A stretch of 64,000 nucleotides of DNA from Pontibacter aydingkolensis (GTDB lineage Bacteria; Bacteroidota; Bacteroidia; Cytophagales; Hymenobacteraceae), in assembly GCF_019443125.1 (NCBI RefSeq), contig NZ_JAHYXK010000001.1, positions 186,001 through 250,000 on the forward strand. The letters run 5' to 3'. A model generated the notes under the pieces. The model did no database searches. It was not told where the DNA came from and worked only from the letters and a program-made list of their open reading frames with translations. Made by a program: the position numbers and the translations under genes. This document shows, piece by piece, positions 36,150 through 45,036 of this stretch. Numbering within the stretch: position 1 is the stretch's first letter; each line of letters begins with the position of its first letter.

Positions 36150-36800
36150 TTATTTCTTCTGCAGCGACTGCGTAGTGTAATCGTAGTTATACTTTTTGGC
36201 TATCTTTTTCTTTTTCACATTCTCAACCTTCACCTTCATTTTAATATCTGACAAAGGTCTGTCGCGGCCCCCTTTAGGCACTTCTGCAATCTTATCTACC
36301 ACATCCAGGCCATCCACTACCTGTCCGAATACAGTATAGGCTTCATCTAGTATTGGGGTTCCGTCGTGATTCTCTACAATGTAAAATTGCGATCCGCTGG
36401 AGGCACGCTCCGGATTTACCTGGTCTCCCATTCTAGCTGCTGCCACCGCACCGCGCACGTGCTTGTGCTGTGGGTTAATTTCGGCGGGGATAGTATAGCC
36501 GGGGTTGCCGGAGCCGTCGTTATTCGGGTTATCGTCTTTTGTGTTCGGGTCGCCGCCCTGTATCATAAAGCCGTCAATCACTCTATGAAATGTAGTGCCA
36601 TCGTAAAAGCCCTCCTTGGCAAGCTTCAGGAAGTTATCGCGGTGTTTTGGGGTATCGTTAAACAGCACCAGCTTTATTTCGCCCTGCGGTGTTTCGATGG
36701 TTACCAGTTGGTCTTTGCCTTTTACTTTCTGGGCCATTGCGCCCAAAGGCACCAAAGCCATTATGCCAGCAGCGACTACCAGGTTTTTAAGCAGCTTCAT
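36150..36800 (-). CDS. periplasmic peptidyl-prolyl cis-trans isomerase (cyclophilin)
   Basis: A 216-residue protein with a signal peptide (MKLLKNLVVAAGIMALVPLGAMAQ). The cyclophilin core has FHRVIDGFMIQGGDPN, where the FHR arginine and the F-M-Q-GGD stretch form the active site, and ASSGSQFYIVENH. It speeds proline isomerisation in proteins folding in the periplasm. The C-terminus is Lys-rich. It precedes the RmlD-like gene by 6 bases. Confidence 0.92.
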   Translation of the reverse strand: MKLLKNLVVAAGIMALVPLGAMAQKVKGKDQLVTIETPQGEIKLVLFNDTPKHRDNFLKLAKEGFYDGTTFHRVIDGFMIQGGDPNTKDDNPNNDGSGNPGYTIPAEINPQHKHVRGAVAAARMGDQVNPERASSGSQFYIVENHDGTPILDEAYTVFGQVVDGLDVVDKIAEVPKGGRDRPLSDIKMKVKVENVKKKKIAKKYNYDYTTQSLQKK

Positions 36801-37088
36801 ACTTGTTCTATATCGGTGTTAAACTTTAGTTAAGATCAGCCTATAGTTAGCAGGCTCTCAAATTTAAATCTTTTTAGCTCGTATTTATACTTTGGATGCG
36901 ATTTATACCTGCTCAACATTCATTTCAGCAGATTTTATACTTTGCCGAAGTGTCAATTGCTACATACTTCATCATTGCATTATTGTAACTTCCTGCTGTA
37001 TCCTCAGATGCAATTGGGCCTTAAATTTCATACTTCCCCGTAAAAATGCTATATTCAAGCAAACTGACTAATCAACCTAAATACACTA

Positions 37089-38639
37089 ATGAAAAGATTC
37101 CTACTTACCACAGGGTTCTGTTTAGCGTCGCTTAGCAGTCTTATGGCGCGTGCGCCAGAGGCTTCTATAGACGAGCAGATAGATGCCGCTGTTGGTCCTG
37201 CTGCACAACTTATCTCCGACATTATTTTCTACGAAGTAGCCCTTACTGACACTATTTCAATTCCGCTTATACTTGTATGGCTCTTAGCTGGAGCGGCTTT
37301 CTTTACAGTTTATCTTGGCTTCATAAATATCAGAGGATTTAAATACGCCCTGGATATAGTGCGTGGCAAGTATAACCAAGAAGATGCCCCCGGAGAAGTT
37401 TCCCATTTTCAGGCATTAACCGCAGCCGTCTCTGGCACGGTTGGGCTGGGCAACATTGCCGGAGTGGCTATTGCCATCTCACTCGGAGGCCCCGGGGCTA
37501 CCTTCTGGATGATCGTGGCTGGTTTGCTGGGTATGTCGTCAAAGTTTGTGTCGTGTACACTGGGTGTGAAGTACAGAGATGTGCATGCCGATGGCACCGT
37601 ATCTGGTGGCCCGATGCACTACCTTAACAAAGGCCTTAGCGAGCGCGGCATGAAAAGCCTTGGCAAGTTTCTGGCCGCTTTCTTTGCTGTGATGTGTATC
37701 GGCGGAGCTGTAGGGGCAGGCAATATGTTCCAGATAAACCAGGCAACACAACAGTTTATAGCTGTAACCGGAGGTGCGGAAGGCTCTTTCTTCGGTGGTG
37801 GCAATGCCTGGATATTCGGCCTGATTATGGCGATACTGGTAGGCCTGGTTATACTTGGCGGCATGAAAAGCATTGCTAAAGTTACCGAAAAAGTAGTGCC
37901 GTTTATGTGCGGCATTTACATTGCAGCAGCCTTGTTAGTGTTGGCTGTAAACTTTACGCAGATTCCGGCAGCTTTTGTAGCCATTTTTGAAGGCGCTTTC
38001 TCCGGTACTGCCGTTGCCGGTGGCCTTGTTGGTGTAATGATACAAGGCTTGAGACGAGGTGTGTTCTCCAACGAGGCCGGTATTGGATCGGCCTCCATCG
38101 CACACTCAGCTGTTAAAACAAATGTACCCGTTACCGAAGGCTTTGTAGCATCCCTGGAGCCTTTTATTGATACTGTGATCGTATGTACCATGACGGCCCT
38201 GGTAATTGTAGTTACAGGTGCTTATACCCAGGATACTGGAGACGGCATCGCGCTTACGTCTACTGCCTTTGCCACTGTTATCAGCTGGTTCCCGCTTATC
38301 CTAGCGTTTGCCGTTATCCTCTTTGCCTTTTCAACTATGATCACGTGGTCGTACTATGGCTTAAAGTCCTGGACTTACCTGTTTGGCAATACAAGAGCTT
38401 CAGACGTTTCCTTTAAAGTGATCTTCTGTGCTTTTGTTGTACTTGGCGCATCCATTCAGCTTAATAGTGTAGTCGCTTTCTCAGATGCTATGCTCTTTGC
38501 CATGAGTATACCGAATATGGTAGGCTTGTACTTGCTGGCTCCTGTTGTTAAACGCGAAATGCAGGCTTTCCTGGTTTATGCCAAATCAACAAAAAAGCAG
38601 GCTTTATCTAAAGAGGCCGTAAAAGCTGCGCAGGTGTGA
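37089..38639 (+). CDS. sodium:alanine symporter, AGCS family
   Basis: A 516-residue transporter with about 11 helices. The AGCS signature is present: FQALTAAVSGTVGLGNIAGVAIAISLGGPGATFWM (about 108-145), and RGVFSNEAGIGSASIAHSAVKTN (about 320-342). It imports alanine and/or glycine with Na+. The N-terminus has a cleavable-signal-like stretch before the first helix, as in many Bacteroidota members. A 32-base perfect inverted repeat follows 64 bases after the stop codon. Confidence 0.92.
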   Translation: MKRFLLTTGFCLASLSSLMARAPEASIDEQIDAAVGPAAQLISDIIFYEVALTDTISIPLILVWLLAGAAFFTVYLGFINIRGFKYALDIVRGKYNQEDAPGEVSHFQALTAAVSGTVGLGNIAGVAIAISLGGPGATFWMIVAGLLGMSSKFVSCTLGVKYRDVHADGTVSGGPMHYLNKGLSERGMKSLGKFLAAFFAVMCIGGAVGAGNMFQINQATQQFIAVTGGAEGSFFGGGNAWIFGLIMAILVGLVILGGMKSIAKVTEKVVPFMCGIYIAAALLVLAVNFTQIPAAFVAIFEGAFSGTAVAGGLVGVMIQGLRRGVFSNEAGIGSASIAHSAVKTNVPVTEGFVASLEPFIDTVIVCTMTALVIVVTGAYTQDTGDGIALTSTAFATVISWFPLILAFAVILFAFSTMITWSYYGLKSWTYLFGNTRASDVSFKVIFCAFVVLGASIQLNSVVAFSDAMLFAMSIPNMVGLYLLAPVVKREMQAFLVYAKSTKKQALSKEAVKAAQV

Positions 38640-38703
38640 GTGAATGATGAATTAGTTTATAAGCTGCAAATGCATAGTTGATGTACCCCATCTGTTTTAG
38701 AAA

Positions 38704-38781
38704 ACCCACCCCTAACCCCTCCGAGGAGGGGAATTACATGCACGATTAAAATTCCCCTCCTCGGAGGGGTTAGGGGTGGGT
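38704..38781. repeat. perfect 32-base inverted repeat with GC-rich arms
   Basis: Arms 38704-38735 and 38750-38781 are perfect complements around a 14-base AT-rich loop. Each arm itself contains a CCCCTCC-GAGGAGGGG palindrome. The same CACCCCTA-CCCCTCC wording recurs in the pair at 49405-49612, so these are members of one family. Confidence 0.85.
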
Positions 38782-38872
38782 AAATCATCAACGAAAAAAC
38801 ATCACGCAACTCGGGTTAGCTATGAATTAATAACCTGAGTGTTATTAGAGCACGCCTGATTCTGACAATTAG

Positions 38873-38910
38873 AAATGGCCCCTTCAGGAGATCTCCTGAA
38901 GGGGCCATTT
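38873..38910. terminator. bidirectional terminator between alanine symporter and hemC
   Basis: A perfect palindrome AAATGGCCCCTTCAGGAGA with its complement, with T-rich sequence on both outer sides. It fits the end of hemC and also the end of the symporter transcript. Confidence 0.75.
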
Positions 38911-38928
38911 CTATTATACTTTATACTT

Positions 38929-39882
38929 CTAAATTTCGCTGCGTTCGCGCTTTATACTTGAAAGTATCTCTTCACCGCCGCTACGTAGTGTATCAGTTGC
39001 TAAACGTACACCCAGCGCCTCAGCTTCCTCAGTTGGGGCCGTCATGGTTTGCTGCAAGAGTGTTTTACCATCCAGGCTCACTATGCCGCCAGTTATACTT
39101 ACACCCTCAGCTGTTAAAGTGGCAAGCGCAAAAGACGGAATGCTGCAGCCACCTTCCATTGTTCTCAGGAAAGCACGCTCTGCTACTAAGCAAACATGCG
39201 TATCAGGGTGGTTAAGTGCATCTTTGATAGCTGCTTTTAAAACAGGCTCCAGGTTCTTGGCACATTCTACGGCTACACTTCCCTGGCCGGCTGCCGGCAC
39301 AAACTCATCCTCCGGAAAAGTATGCACGATCAGGTTATCATAGCCCATGCGAAATACGCCGGCATAAGCCAGCATCAGGGCATCAAACTGTTTTTCTTCG
39401 AGTTTGCGCAAACGGGTTTGCAAATTGCCCCTCGATTCAGCGGTAGTTACATTTGGGTAGTGTTTTTTAAGCAAAGCCTTACGGCGCGTAGAAGATGTCC
39501 CGATTACAACTTTGCTATCACGTTCCAGCTTAAAATTCGGGTCGAAGCTAAGTATAACGTCGTTTACTTTTTCGCGCTCCATAAAAGCAACTAGCTCCAG
39601 GTCGTCCGGAATCGAAGACTGCACATCTTTGGCACTGTGCACGGCAATTTCTATATTTCCCTCACGCAGGCTTACTTCCAACTCTTCGGTAAACACACCT
39701 TTCGAGCCTATCTTATCTAAAGACCTATCAAGCACCTGGTCGCCTTTTGTGCTGATGATCACCAACTCTGTTTGCAAACCTGCTGCCTGTAGCTTTTCTG
39801 CCACATGTTCTGCCTGCCACAGGGCCAGTTTGCTGCCCCGTGTACCAATTCGTATTACTTTATCTTGAATGCTATTTTGCAT
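38929..39882 (-). CDS. hemC: hydroxymethylbilane synthase (porphobilinogen deaminase)
   Basis: HemC joins four porphobilinogen units into hydroxymethylbilane in heme synthesis. The 317-residue protein has the N-terminal IRIGTRGSKLALWQAEHVAEKL, the active-site region VHSAKDVQSSIPDDL, SSTRRKALL and the cofactor-binding Cys in GGCSIPSFAL (about 243). Length and domain layout are normal. It lies at the end of a convergent pair and has no other heme gene beside it. Confidence 0.95.
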   Translation of the reverse strand: MQNSIQDKVIRIGTRGSKLALWQAEHVAEKLQAAGLQTELVIISTKGDQVLDRSLDKIGSKGVFTEELEVSLREGNIEIAVHSAKDVQSSIPDDLELVAFMEREKVNDVILSFDPNFKLERDSKVVIGTSSTRRKALLKKHYPNVTTAESRGNLQTRLRKLEEKQFDALMLAYAGVFRMGYDNLIVHTFPEDEFVPAAGQGSVAVECAKNLEPVLKAAIKDALNHPDTHVCLVAERAFLRTMEGGCSIPSFALATLTAEGVSITGGIVSLDGKTLLQQTMTAPTEEAEALGVRLATDTLRSGGEEILSSIKRERSEI

Positions 39883-39930
39883 AATCTTCTATTTAGTAGG
39901 CCAACTGCTACAGAAACAGCAATTAACAAT

Positions 39931-41055
39931 TTAATTACCCCTCAGGTAGCCTGCAATCTGAATAGAGCTATCTACAAACACTATTTTAGGGTTTGCGTTG
40001 CGCTCTATGTGATAATGCGCCTGGTTTAGTTCTTCCGTTAACTGCGAAGCGTTTGCCACTGTTATCAGCTTAGAGAATTTCTGTACAAAATCGAGCTCGG
40101 CCGGGGGCAAATAAGTTATCAAACTGGCATCAATTCCGTAAAGCATCACTTTCCGGAACAGGTTAAGGGCATATAGCAAAAAGTTTTTCTGGTTCTCGCG
40201 GCCCAGCGTCTGAAACTTATCACTCATATCTATCATCTCCGCGAACTTGTAGCTGTAGCAGTTGCGCATCCAGTCAGTAAAAAAGCTAAAGTAATCGCTG
40301 GTGATCTCGGTGGTAAGTTTCGCTGCAACATTCAAATTGCCTTCTGCCAGCTGCGCCACCTGGTACGCCACGTCGGGATTGGTATTATACTTTTCCTGCA
40401 AATACTGAATTACCTCCTGCTCAGTAAAACTGCGTACCTGCATGATCTGGGTGCGGGAAGTAATAGTAGCCAACAACTTCTCAGCGGCCTGTGCCACCAG
40501 CAGGAAAAGCGTTTTGACAGGTGGTTCTTCCAGTAACTTAAGCAGCGCATTAGATGCGGAAGGGTGCATAAGTTCCGGCAACCAGATCACCACAATTTTA
40601 TAGTCGCCTTCAAAAGCCTTCAGCGATACCAGCTTTACCAACTGGCGGCTTTCCTCTTTTGAGATATTACCTTGTTTGTTTTCAGCGCCGATGTGCTGCA
40701 TCCAGTCGTTGAGCCCCTGGTACGGGCTGGCAAGTATAAACTCGCGCCACTCGTTCATGAACCTGCTGCTCAGCGCATCTTTACTAACCGATTTGGTAGT
40801 GGTAACCGGCATCACAAAGTTAAAGTCCGGGTGCACCAGCTTGTTCATTTTCACGCAGCTGCTACATGTTCCACATGAATCATCGGGTTGCTTGTTCTCG
40901 CAGTTAATGTAGGTGGCATACGCCAGTGCAAGGGCTAAATTAGCACTTCCCTCCTGCCCCAGGAACAGCTGCGCATGCGCAACATGGTTCTGCTGCACCG
41001 ATTTAAGCAACAACCCCTTCGCCTCCTTATGCCCTATTATCTGTGAAAACTGCAC
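39931..41055 (-). CDS. holB: DNA polymerase III subunit delta prime-like
   Basis: The start codon is GTG 41055; the protein begins MQFSQIIGHKEAKGLLLKSV as expected for clamp-loader subunits. It has the zinc-finger Cys set CENKQPDDSCGTCSSC (about 52-67). The P-loop region is degenerate (FLGQEGSANLALA), consistent with delta prime not hydrolysing ATP. SNALLKLLEEPP and ITSRTQ follow. It would act in the clamp loader with DnaX. Bacteroidota often place holB near ricT and gldH; here it is 25 kb away. Confidence 0.88.
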   Translation of the reverse strand: MQFSQIIGHKEAKGLLLKSVQQNHVAHAQLFLGQEGSANLALALAYATYINCENKQPDDSCGTCSSCVKMNKLVHPDFNFVMPVTTTKSVSKDALSSRFMNEWREFILASPYQGLNDWMQHIGAENKQGNISKEESRQLVKLVSLKAFEGDYKIVVIWLPELMHPSASNALLKLLEEPPVKTLFLLVAQAAEKLLATITSRTQIMQVRSFTEQEVIQYLQEKYNTNPDVAYQVAQLAEGNLNVAAKLTTEITSDYFSFFTDWMRNCYSYKFAEMIDMSDKFQTLGRENQKNFLLYALNLFRKVMLYGIDASLITYLPPAELDFVQKFSKLITVANASQLTEELNQAHYHIERNANPKIVFVDSSIQIAGYLRGN

Positions 41056-41084
41056 TTCTTTAATTGTTGGTTGCTGATTGTTGA

Positions 41085-41175
41085 ATTGTTGACCGGTGAT
41101 TACTTGTGATTTGAAAGATTAAGTATGATTATCCAAAATAACCATAAAAATCACCTCAATCCCTTAATCACCGGT
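41085..41175. repeat. dispersed intergenic repeat with ACCGGTGATTA ends
   Basis: GACCGGTGAT (41091-41100) and TTAATCACCGGT (41164-41175) form imperfect inverted ends. Between them lies GATTAAGTATGATTAT (41117-41132), which recurs exactly at 56076-56091 and 59266-59281. No coding capacity is evident. Confidence 0.75.
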
Positions 41176-42384
41176 TTAAGCCTTCTTATCCCACACCCGG
41201 TATTGCTGCGTTTCTTCGAACACATGCTCAAGTATGGCTTTATCTATGTCGTTAAATTTTATATTGCGGCGCTCCATCACTTTATCGGCTACTTCATAGG
41301 CTTTGCGCAGGCCAAATGTTTCGAAGCCAGCAGCACCGCCCCAGCTAAACGAAGGTATAAAATTACGCGGAAAACCCGGCCCGAAAATATTGGCGCTTAC
41401 ACCAACTACCGTTCCGGTGTTGAACATGGTATTAATGCCGCACTTGCTGTGATCACCCATAATCAGGCCGCAAAACTGCTGCCCCGTGTTCTTGAAGCCG
41501 CCTTTTGCATAGTTCCAGATCTTTACCTCTGCGTAGTTATTTTTCAGGTTAGAGGTGTTGGTGTCGGCCCCGATGTTTATCCACTCACCTAGAACAGAAT
41601 TGCCCAGGTAGCCTTCGTGCCCTTTGTTCGTGTAGCCGAAGATCACCGAAGCAGCTACCTCTCCGCCCACTTTGCAGTGCGGCCCAATGCTTACGTCGCC
41701 GCGCATTTTGCCTCCTACGTTCACATTGCTTTCCTCGCCTAAAGCAAAAGGCCCTTTTATAACAGCACCTTCGTGCACCTGCGAGTTTTTACCTAAATAT
41801 ATAGGCCCGTTTTCAGCGTTAAGTATGGCTGCGCGAATTTTCACACCCTCTTCTATAAAGATGTTCTCTTCGCCATATACAATAGTATGCTTATCGCCTA
41901 TTGGCTGGCTTTTACGTCCTTCTGTTATCACCTGATAGTCACTGCGTATCTGTTCGCCGTTTAACAGGAAAATATCCCACAGGTCGCGTACAAGATGGCA
42001 CTCAACAGCGCAATCCTGTTTTTTAGACGATGAGGCTTTTACCATGTCTTCAATGGAGTGCAGATGCAGGTTATTGCCGTTGAAGGCAAGCAAGTTATCA
42101 CCGAAATAAAGTGCCTCGCCCAGCTTCAGTTTTTTTATCTCGGCCAGCATTGGCTTACTCGGCAACAGCGCTCCATTCACATATATATTCTCATGCGTTT
42201 GGTGCATGGCATATTTATCCTGCAGGTATGGCTCCGTCATTAATGACACAGTTGCACCGGCATATTGCTCCCACTTTTCTGTTATGGTAAGTATGCCTAC
42301 CCTGATCTCCGAAATGGGGCGGGTAAAAGTTAACGGTAAAAGATTCTTCCTGATTACAGGATCGCAAAAGAGAATGATGTTCAT
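41176..42384 (-). CDS. GlmU-family putative sugar nucleotidyltransferase (left-handed beta helix)
   Basis: The 402-residue protein matches the Bacteroidota alternate GlmU-like family. The N-terminal half (about 1-180) has a degenerate nucleotidyltransferase fold that starts MNIILFCDPVIRKNLLPLTFTRPISEIRVGILTITEKW and lacks the G-x-G-T-R-M loop of GlmU. The C-terminal half (about 185-395) has the hexapeptide repeats of a left-handed beta helix (IYLGKNSQVHEGAVIKGPFALGEESNVNVGGKMRG). It may acetylate or uridylylate a sugar phosphate for cell-wall synthesis; the exact reaction is not known. Confidence 0.85.
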   Translation of the reverse strand: MNIILFCDPVIRKNLLPLTFTRPISEIRVGILTITEKWEQYAGATVSLMTEPYLQDKYAMHQTHENIYVNGALLPSKPMLAEIKKLKLGEALYFGDNLLAFNGNNLHLHSIEDMVKASSSKKQDCAVECHLVRDLWDIFLLNGEQIRSDYQVITEGRKSQPIGDKHTIVYGEENIFIEEGVKIRAAILNAENGPIYLGKNSQVHEGAVIKGPFALGEESNVNVGGKMRGDVSIGPHCKVGGEVAASVIFGYTNKGHEGYLGNSVLGEWINIGADTNTSNLKNNYAEVKIWNYAKGGFKNTGQQFCGLIMGDHSKCGINTMFNTGTVVGVSANIFGPGFPRNFIPSFSWGGAAGFETFGLRKAYEVADKVMERRNIKFNDIDKAILEHVFEETQQYRVWDKKA

Positions 42385-42397
42385 GAGTACAAAAATA

Positions 42398-42432
42398 AAA
42401 AAGTCTTCCCGATTTTTACGAGAAGACTTTTT
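42398..42432 (-). terminator. terminator after rpmE2
   Basis: The stem AAAAAGTCTTC/GAAGACTTTTT with a 13-base loop is 30 bases past the rpmE2 stop codon, with a U run on the minus strand. Confidence 0.75.
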
Positions 42433-42461
42433 ATAGAAACGTTTTAACCGGTTAAAACCGC

Positions 42462-42707
42462 TTATTTTTTCTTGTAACGTGTGTTGAATTTCTCCACGCG
42501 ACCAGCAGTATCCACGAAGATGTTCTTACCAGTATAGAAAGGGTGAGAAGCAGAAGATACTTCCACTTTAACTACCGGGTATACTTTACCGTCTTCCATC
42601 GTGACTGTCTCATCAGAGTTCATAGTAGAACGCGTGATAAATTTGAAATCACTTGTCATATCATGGAAAACAACCTCTCTGTACTCTGGGTGAATGCCTT
42701 TTTTCAT
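42462..42707 (-). CDS. rpmE2: 50S ribosomal protein L31 type B
   Basis: An 81-residue bL31 that starts [29 protein letters not shown] and ends in a Lys tail. The C-x-C and C-x2-C zinc ligands of type A L31 are missing, so this is the zinc-free type. It has a monocistronic layout with a -7 box upstream and a terminator downstream. It carries one TATACTT copy. Confidence 0.95.
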   Translation of the reverse strand: MKKGIHPEYREVVFHDMTSDFKFITRSTMNSDETVTMEDGKVYPVVKVEVSSASHPFYTGKNIFVDTAGRVEKFNTRYKKK

Positions 42708-42748
42708 TATTATAAACGTTAATTAACCTTAATTTCTAAATCGGACTG

Positions 42749-42756
42749 CAAATTTA
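42749..42756 (-). promoter_or_regulatory. candidate -7 promoter box for rpmE2
   Basis: TAAATTTG on the minus strand matches TAnnTTTG, 42 bases upstream of the rpmE2 ATG. Confidence 0.5.
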
Positions 42757-42839
42757 ACAAGATTTTTGTAAAGTAGAATGCTATTCGCCAAAATATTTTA
42801 CACACCGGCTAAATGCTGCTACTGAAGCAATTATCTTCT

Positions 42840-42847
42840 TACATTTG
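42840..42847 (+). promoter_or_regulatory. candidate -7 promoter box for the pyrR-like gene
   Basis: TACATTTG fits TAnnTTTG, 47 bases before ATG 42895. Confidence 0.5.
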
Positions 42848-42894
42848 TCTTAACCGGCTCCGGATATGGGCCATAACTTATACTGCCACACTCC

Positions 42895-43410
42895 ATGACA
42901 CCACAATCGCACCAACAAAACCTGATTCTGGACCAGGGCCAGATTGAGCAGAAGATCACACGCATGGCTTACGAAATGTATGAGCAGAATTTTGAAGAGC
43001 GAGAGCTCGTACTGGCCGGCATTTACCAGAACGGCTATACGTTGGCACAAAGGCTGGCTCAGAAACTAGAGGCCATTTCACCATTAAAAGTACAGTTGCT
43101 ACAGGTACAGCTAAATAAAACCACCCCTCTTGAAGCTCCAGTTATACTTACCCCAACAGACATAAACCTGGATGGCAAAGTAGTAGTGGTAGTAGACGAT
43201 GTACTGAATACGGGCAAAACACTCGCTTATACCTTAAATGCGTTTCTGCCGAAAAACCCTAAAAAAGTAGAGATTGCCACACTTGTAGACAGGCACCACC
43301 CGCTTTACCCGATGGCGGCTACTTATACCGGTTATTCGCTGGCAACCACTCTGCGTGAGCGCGTGGAGGTTGTGCTGGAAGAGAATGAAGTAGCGGCATA
43401 TTTATTATAA
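42895..43410 (+). CDS. pyrR: phosphoribosyltransferase, PyrR-like
   Basis: A 171-residue type I phosphoribosyltransferase. The PRPP loop VVVVDDVLNTGKTL (about 99-112) is intact, and LAGIYQNGYTLAQRL is the N-terminal motif of PyrR. In Bacilli PyrR is a UMP-sensing attenuator of the pyr operon with uracil phosphoribosyltransferase activity. Here it lacks nearby pyr genes and an evident attenuator, so a salvage role is as likely. The symbol is by family only. Confidence 0.8.
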   Translation: MTPQSHQQNLILDQGQIEQKITRMAYEMYEQNFEERELVLAGIYQNGYTLAQRLAQKLEAISPLKVQLLQVQLNKTTPLEAPVILTPTDINLDGKVVVVVDDVLNTGKTLAYTLNAFLPKNPKKVEIATLVDRHHPLYPMAATYTGYSLATTLRERVEVVLEENEVAAYLL

Positions 43411-43432
43411 AAGAACCGATAAATCAGGAACA

Positions 43433-43720
43433 ATGAACGAAAAGGAGCAGGCATTTATAAACACGTGGCAGAAATACCATGAAAGAGGCAAAGCAGCATA
43501 CATGGCTGGCTATGCTTTAATTTATGCTGTAATCACACTTGCTATTACCATCATGTTCAGATGGGGCGACGCACCTGTAAAGGATTTGCTGCTTTCTCAA
43601 GAATTTCTGACGAAGCTGGTTTTGTTTACCTTGATCGGTTTGATCCTTGCGAATTTTAAGTGGAAGTCAAACGAAAACAAGTACAGCGATATTAAGAGCA
43701 AAGCCAGGCAAAGCTGCTAA
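43433..43720 (+). CDS. small two-helix membrane protein
   Basis: A 95-residue protein with helices at about 23-43 (YMAGYALIYAVITLAITIMFRW) and 60-78 (TKLVLFTLIGLILANFKW). Both ends are charged. It lies 22 bases after the pyrR-like gene and 37 before rdgB on the same strand, so co-transcription is likely. No known domain is recognised. Confidence 0.72.
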   Translation: MNEKEQAFINTWQKYHERGKAAYMAGYALIYAVITLAITIMFRWGDAPVKDLLLSQEFLTKLVLFTLIGLILANFKWKSNENKYSDIKSKARQSC

Positions 43721-43757
43721 TTTCCAATAATCTTGATAATCCTATAAATCCTAGTCC

Positions 43758-44339
43758 ATGAAAAAAATCTGCTTTGCCACCAACAACAAGAACAAGATAA
43801 CTGAGGTAAGCCAGATGCTGGCTGGAAAGTATGAATTGGTGAGCCTGGAAGATATTGGCTGCAACGAAGAACTGCCCGAAGACCACGACACGATGCAGGC
43901 TAACTCACGCCAGAAAGCACAGTATGTGTGGGATAAGTATAACATCAGCTGTTTTGCCGACGACAGTGGCCTGGAAGTGGATGCATTAAATGGCGCGCCT
44001 GGCGTATACTCTGCCCGTTATGCCGGCCCGCAACGCTCCGATAGCGATAACATATACCTGCTGCTACAAAACCTGGAGGGCAACCCGAACAGAAAAGCGA
44101 ATTTCAGAACCAGCATCACCCTTATACTTAACGGGCAGGAGCACCAGTTTGAAGGCACCGTAGACGGAAGTATAGCCCAGGAGTGGAAAGGCAATAAAGG
44201 CTTTGGCTACGATCCTGTTTTTACACCAGCTGGCTACGAACAAACCTTTGCAGAAATGACCTCAGAAGAGAAAAACGCCATCAGCCACAGAGGCCGTGCC
44301 GTGCGAAAACTGGTAGAATTTCTAAAAACACAGGGATAA
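43758..44339 (+). CDS. rdgB: non-canonical purine NTP pyrophosphatase (RdgB/HAM1)
   Basis: RdgB hydrolyses dITP, dXTP and ITP to monophosphates and keeps deaminated purines out of DNA. The 193-residue protein has the family motifs FATNNKNKITEV (about 5-16), CFADDSGLEVDALNGAPGVYSARYAG (about 64-89) and GFGYDPVFTP (about 152-161), followed by SHRGRAVRKL. Length is normal. Confidence 0.95.
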   Translation: MKKICFATNNKNKITEVSQMLAGKYELVSLEDIGCNEELPEDHDTMQANSRQKAQYVWDKYNISCFADDSGLEVDALNGAPGVYSARYAGPQRSDSDNIYLLLQNLEGNPNRKANFRTSITLILNGQEHQFEGTVDGSIAQEWKGNKGFGYDPVFTPAGYEQTFAEMTSEEKNAISHRGRAVRKLVEFLKTQG

Positions 44340-44385
44340 AGTATAAATTTATTACCCGGCATTGGTCTTGTTCTGCCTAATGTCT

Positions 44386-44393
44386 TAATTTTG
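44386..44393 (+). promoter_or_regulatory. candidate promoter for udk
   Basis: TAATTTTG matches TAnnTTTG, 22 bases before the udk ATG. A TTG about 21 bases upstream could be the -33 element. Confidence 0.55.
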
Positions 44394-44415
44394 TAGCCTG
44401 AAACTAAAGCTTCCA

Positions 44416-45036
44416 ATGCAAAAGCCATTTATCGTCGGGATTACAGGAGGTAGCGCTTCAGGAAAAACAACTTTTTTGAACAAGCTCCTCACTTCGTTCG
44501 CACCGGAACAGGTTTGCCTGATCTCACAGGACAATTATTACAAAGATCGCGAACACCAGACAAAGGACCCGAACGGAGTCGTTAACTTCGACCTCCCTTC
44601 CTGCATCGACGACGAAGCCTACGCTGCTGACATTTTAAAAGTAAGCCAGGGCGAAACCGTTTACCGCAAAGAGTATACTTTTAACAACCCAAACGTAGTA
44701 GCAAAACAACTCGAGTTCAGGCCTGCCCCTATTGTGGTGGTAGAGGGCATTTTCGTGTTTTACTTTGAGGAAATTGCCAAACTGCTTGACCTGAAAGTAT
44801 ACATCGACGCAAAAGAGTACATTAAACTGCAGCGCCGCATCGTACGCGACAAAGTAGAGCGCGGCTACGACCTCGATGACGTACTTTACCGCTATACGCA
44901 CCATGTAGCGCCAACTTACGAGAAGTATATAAAGCCATATAAAAACGACGCTGATATTATTATCCCGAATAATAATAACTTTGAGCGTGGGCTTGATGTA
45001 CTAACCACTTTCTTAAACGCCAAAACAAGAGCATGA
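44416..45036 (+). CDS. udk: uridine kinase
   Basis: Udk phosphorylates uridine and cytidine with ATP or GTP in pyrimidine salvage. The 206-residue protein has Walker A GGSASGKTT (about 10-18), SQDNYYKD, NFDLPSCIDD and VEGIFVFY, plus the arginine-rich lid QRRIVRDKVERGYD. The stop codon overlaps the start of the RCK gene by 4 bases (ATGA), which indicates coupled translation. Confidence 0.95.
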   Translation: MQKPFIVGITGGSASGKTTFLNKLLTSFAPEQVCLISQDNYYKDREHQTKDPNGVVNFDLPSCIDDEAYAADILKVSQGETVYRKEYTFNNPNVVAKQLEFRPAPIVVVEGIFVFYFEEIAKLLDLKVYIDAKEYIKLQRRIVRDKVERGYDLDDVLYRYTHHVAPTYEKYIKPYKNDADIIIPNNNNFERGLDVLTTFLNAKTRA

